DNA of 64,000 bases from Cellulomonas sp. Root930 (GTDB lineage Bacteria > Actinomycetota > Actinomycetes > Actinomycetales > Cellulomonadaceae): NCBI GenBank assembly GCA_001429255.1, contig LMJI01000001.1:2893879-2957878 (forward strand). Reading direction: 5' to 3'. Position numbers and translations under genes: made by a program. Positions 63,752-64,000 of the stretch are shown here, one piece after another. Every line of letters begins with the position of its first letter. Position 1 is the first letter of the stretch. The notes below the pieces were generated by a model. It did no database searches, was not told where the DNA came from, and saw nothing but the letters and a program-made list of their open reading frames with translations.

Positions 63752-64000
63752 GGGGTCTCCTGTCGATCACGGCGGCTCGTGCCGTCCGGAATGCGTCGTC
63801 GACGAGGCGTGTGCGTTCGTCGTGCTGCGGGGATGCGCGTGCCGGCCTCGCTGTGATGCGCGCGCTCGTCGAGGGGTCAGCGCGGCGAAGGAGCGCCCAA
63901 CGCAGCCCTGGCTCGGGGCCGTCGCCCAGGAGGACCACGTCATGCGCTCATCCATGCCGGCCACCGTGCGAGGGCCCGACTGCCGAGCACCCGGACTCCC
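63752..64000. other. End of window upstream of deoC
   Basis: No convincing gene. Two overlapping minus-strand frames of 65 to 99 codons exist, but they have low-complexity, Arg/Ser/Thr-rich products and no ribosome site. The region probably holds the deoC promoter. Confidence 0.4.

Noticed and set aside
63639..63964. Small minus-strand frames upstream of deoC
   Set aside because: No ribosome sites, low-complexity products, and two frames overlap each other and deoC.

Overview
The window is a contiguous piece of a very GC-rich chromosome (strong G/C bias at third codon positions, frequent GTG starts, several genes that look leaderless, and many 1-4 bp ATGA/GTGA/TGATG gene overlaps). Together with the gene content (GH81 beta-1,3-glucanases, GH130, GH2 beta-glucuronidase, CBM6/FN3 modules, LacI regulators, kdpFABCDE, a polysaccharide-synthase operon) this points to a polysaccharide-degrading actinobacterium of the Micrococcales, most plausibly Cellulomonas or a close relative. 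The genus is inference; no rRNA or other marker is present. I see no phage, insertion sequence, CRISPR array, tRNA or rRNA.

Layout. 1-2100: tail of a GH130 enzyme, RidA, a CD225-type membrane protein and a TetR regulator. 2140-3780: a KstD-like flavoprotein divergent from that TetR, with a perfect operator between them. 4061-12441: an operon of a processive GT2 beta-glucan (curdlan-like) synthase, a membrane-fusion-type protein and a membrane-anchored GH81 endo-beta-1,3-glucanase, all translationally coupled, followed by a second, secreted GH81-FN3-FN3-CBM6 enzyme and a convergent LacI regulator. 13591-21671: an unknown protein, a glycosyltransferase coupled to a proton-pumping pyrophosphatase, and, divergently, a HEAT-repeat/GT4 fusion coupled to a GT1 enzyme. 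21661-26014: TetR/flavin monooxygenase pair with operator, an XRE-MmyB regulator, an SDR and an alpha/beta hydrolase.

26011-35681 is a glucuronide/glucuronate catabolic island: on the minus strand beta-glucuronidase, GPH sugar transporter and UxaC; on the plus strand a LacI regulator, UxuB, a ManD-type mannonate dehydratase and a gluconokinase-like kinase; then a GntR regulator. Two copies of an identical 18-nt operator core tie the two arms to the LacI protein. 2-keto-3-deoxygluconate kinase and KDPG aldolase are not in the window.

35736-49719: secreted dirigent/AOC-like protein, nitrilase, a self-regulated ribbon-helix-helix/DUF4097/DrrAB-type ABC operon, a two-component system with a likely binding site upstream of an adjacent membrane protein gene, two alpha/beta hydrolases (one coupled to a 58-residue peptide), a PEP-mutase/isocitrate-lyase-like protein, a coiled-coil M23 peptidase, a phosphoesterase and an SRPBCC protein. 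49861-60420: a large LuxR (LAL) regulator and a complete, fully overlapped kdp potassium operon with an extra 27-residue peptide in front of kdpF. 60799-62972: arsD-arsA with an ArsR-like operator but no arsR or arsB. 63056-63751: deoC.

The most interesting items are the beta-glucan synthase/GH81 operon, the paired glucuronate operators, the promoter of the ribbon-helix-helix operon, the leaderless-promoter pattern and the unannotated-size peptides at kdp and at 44479.
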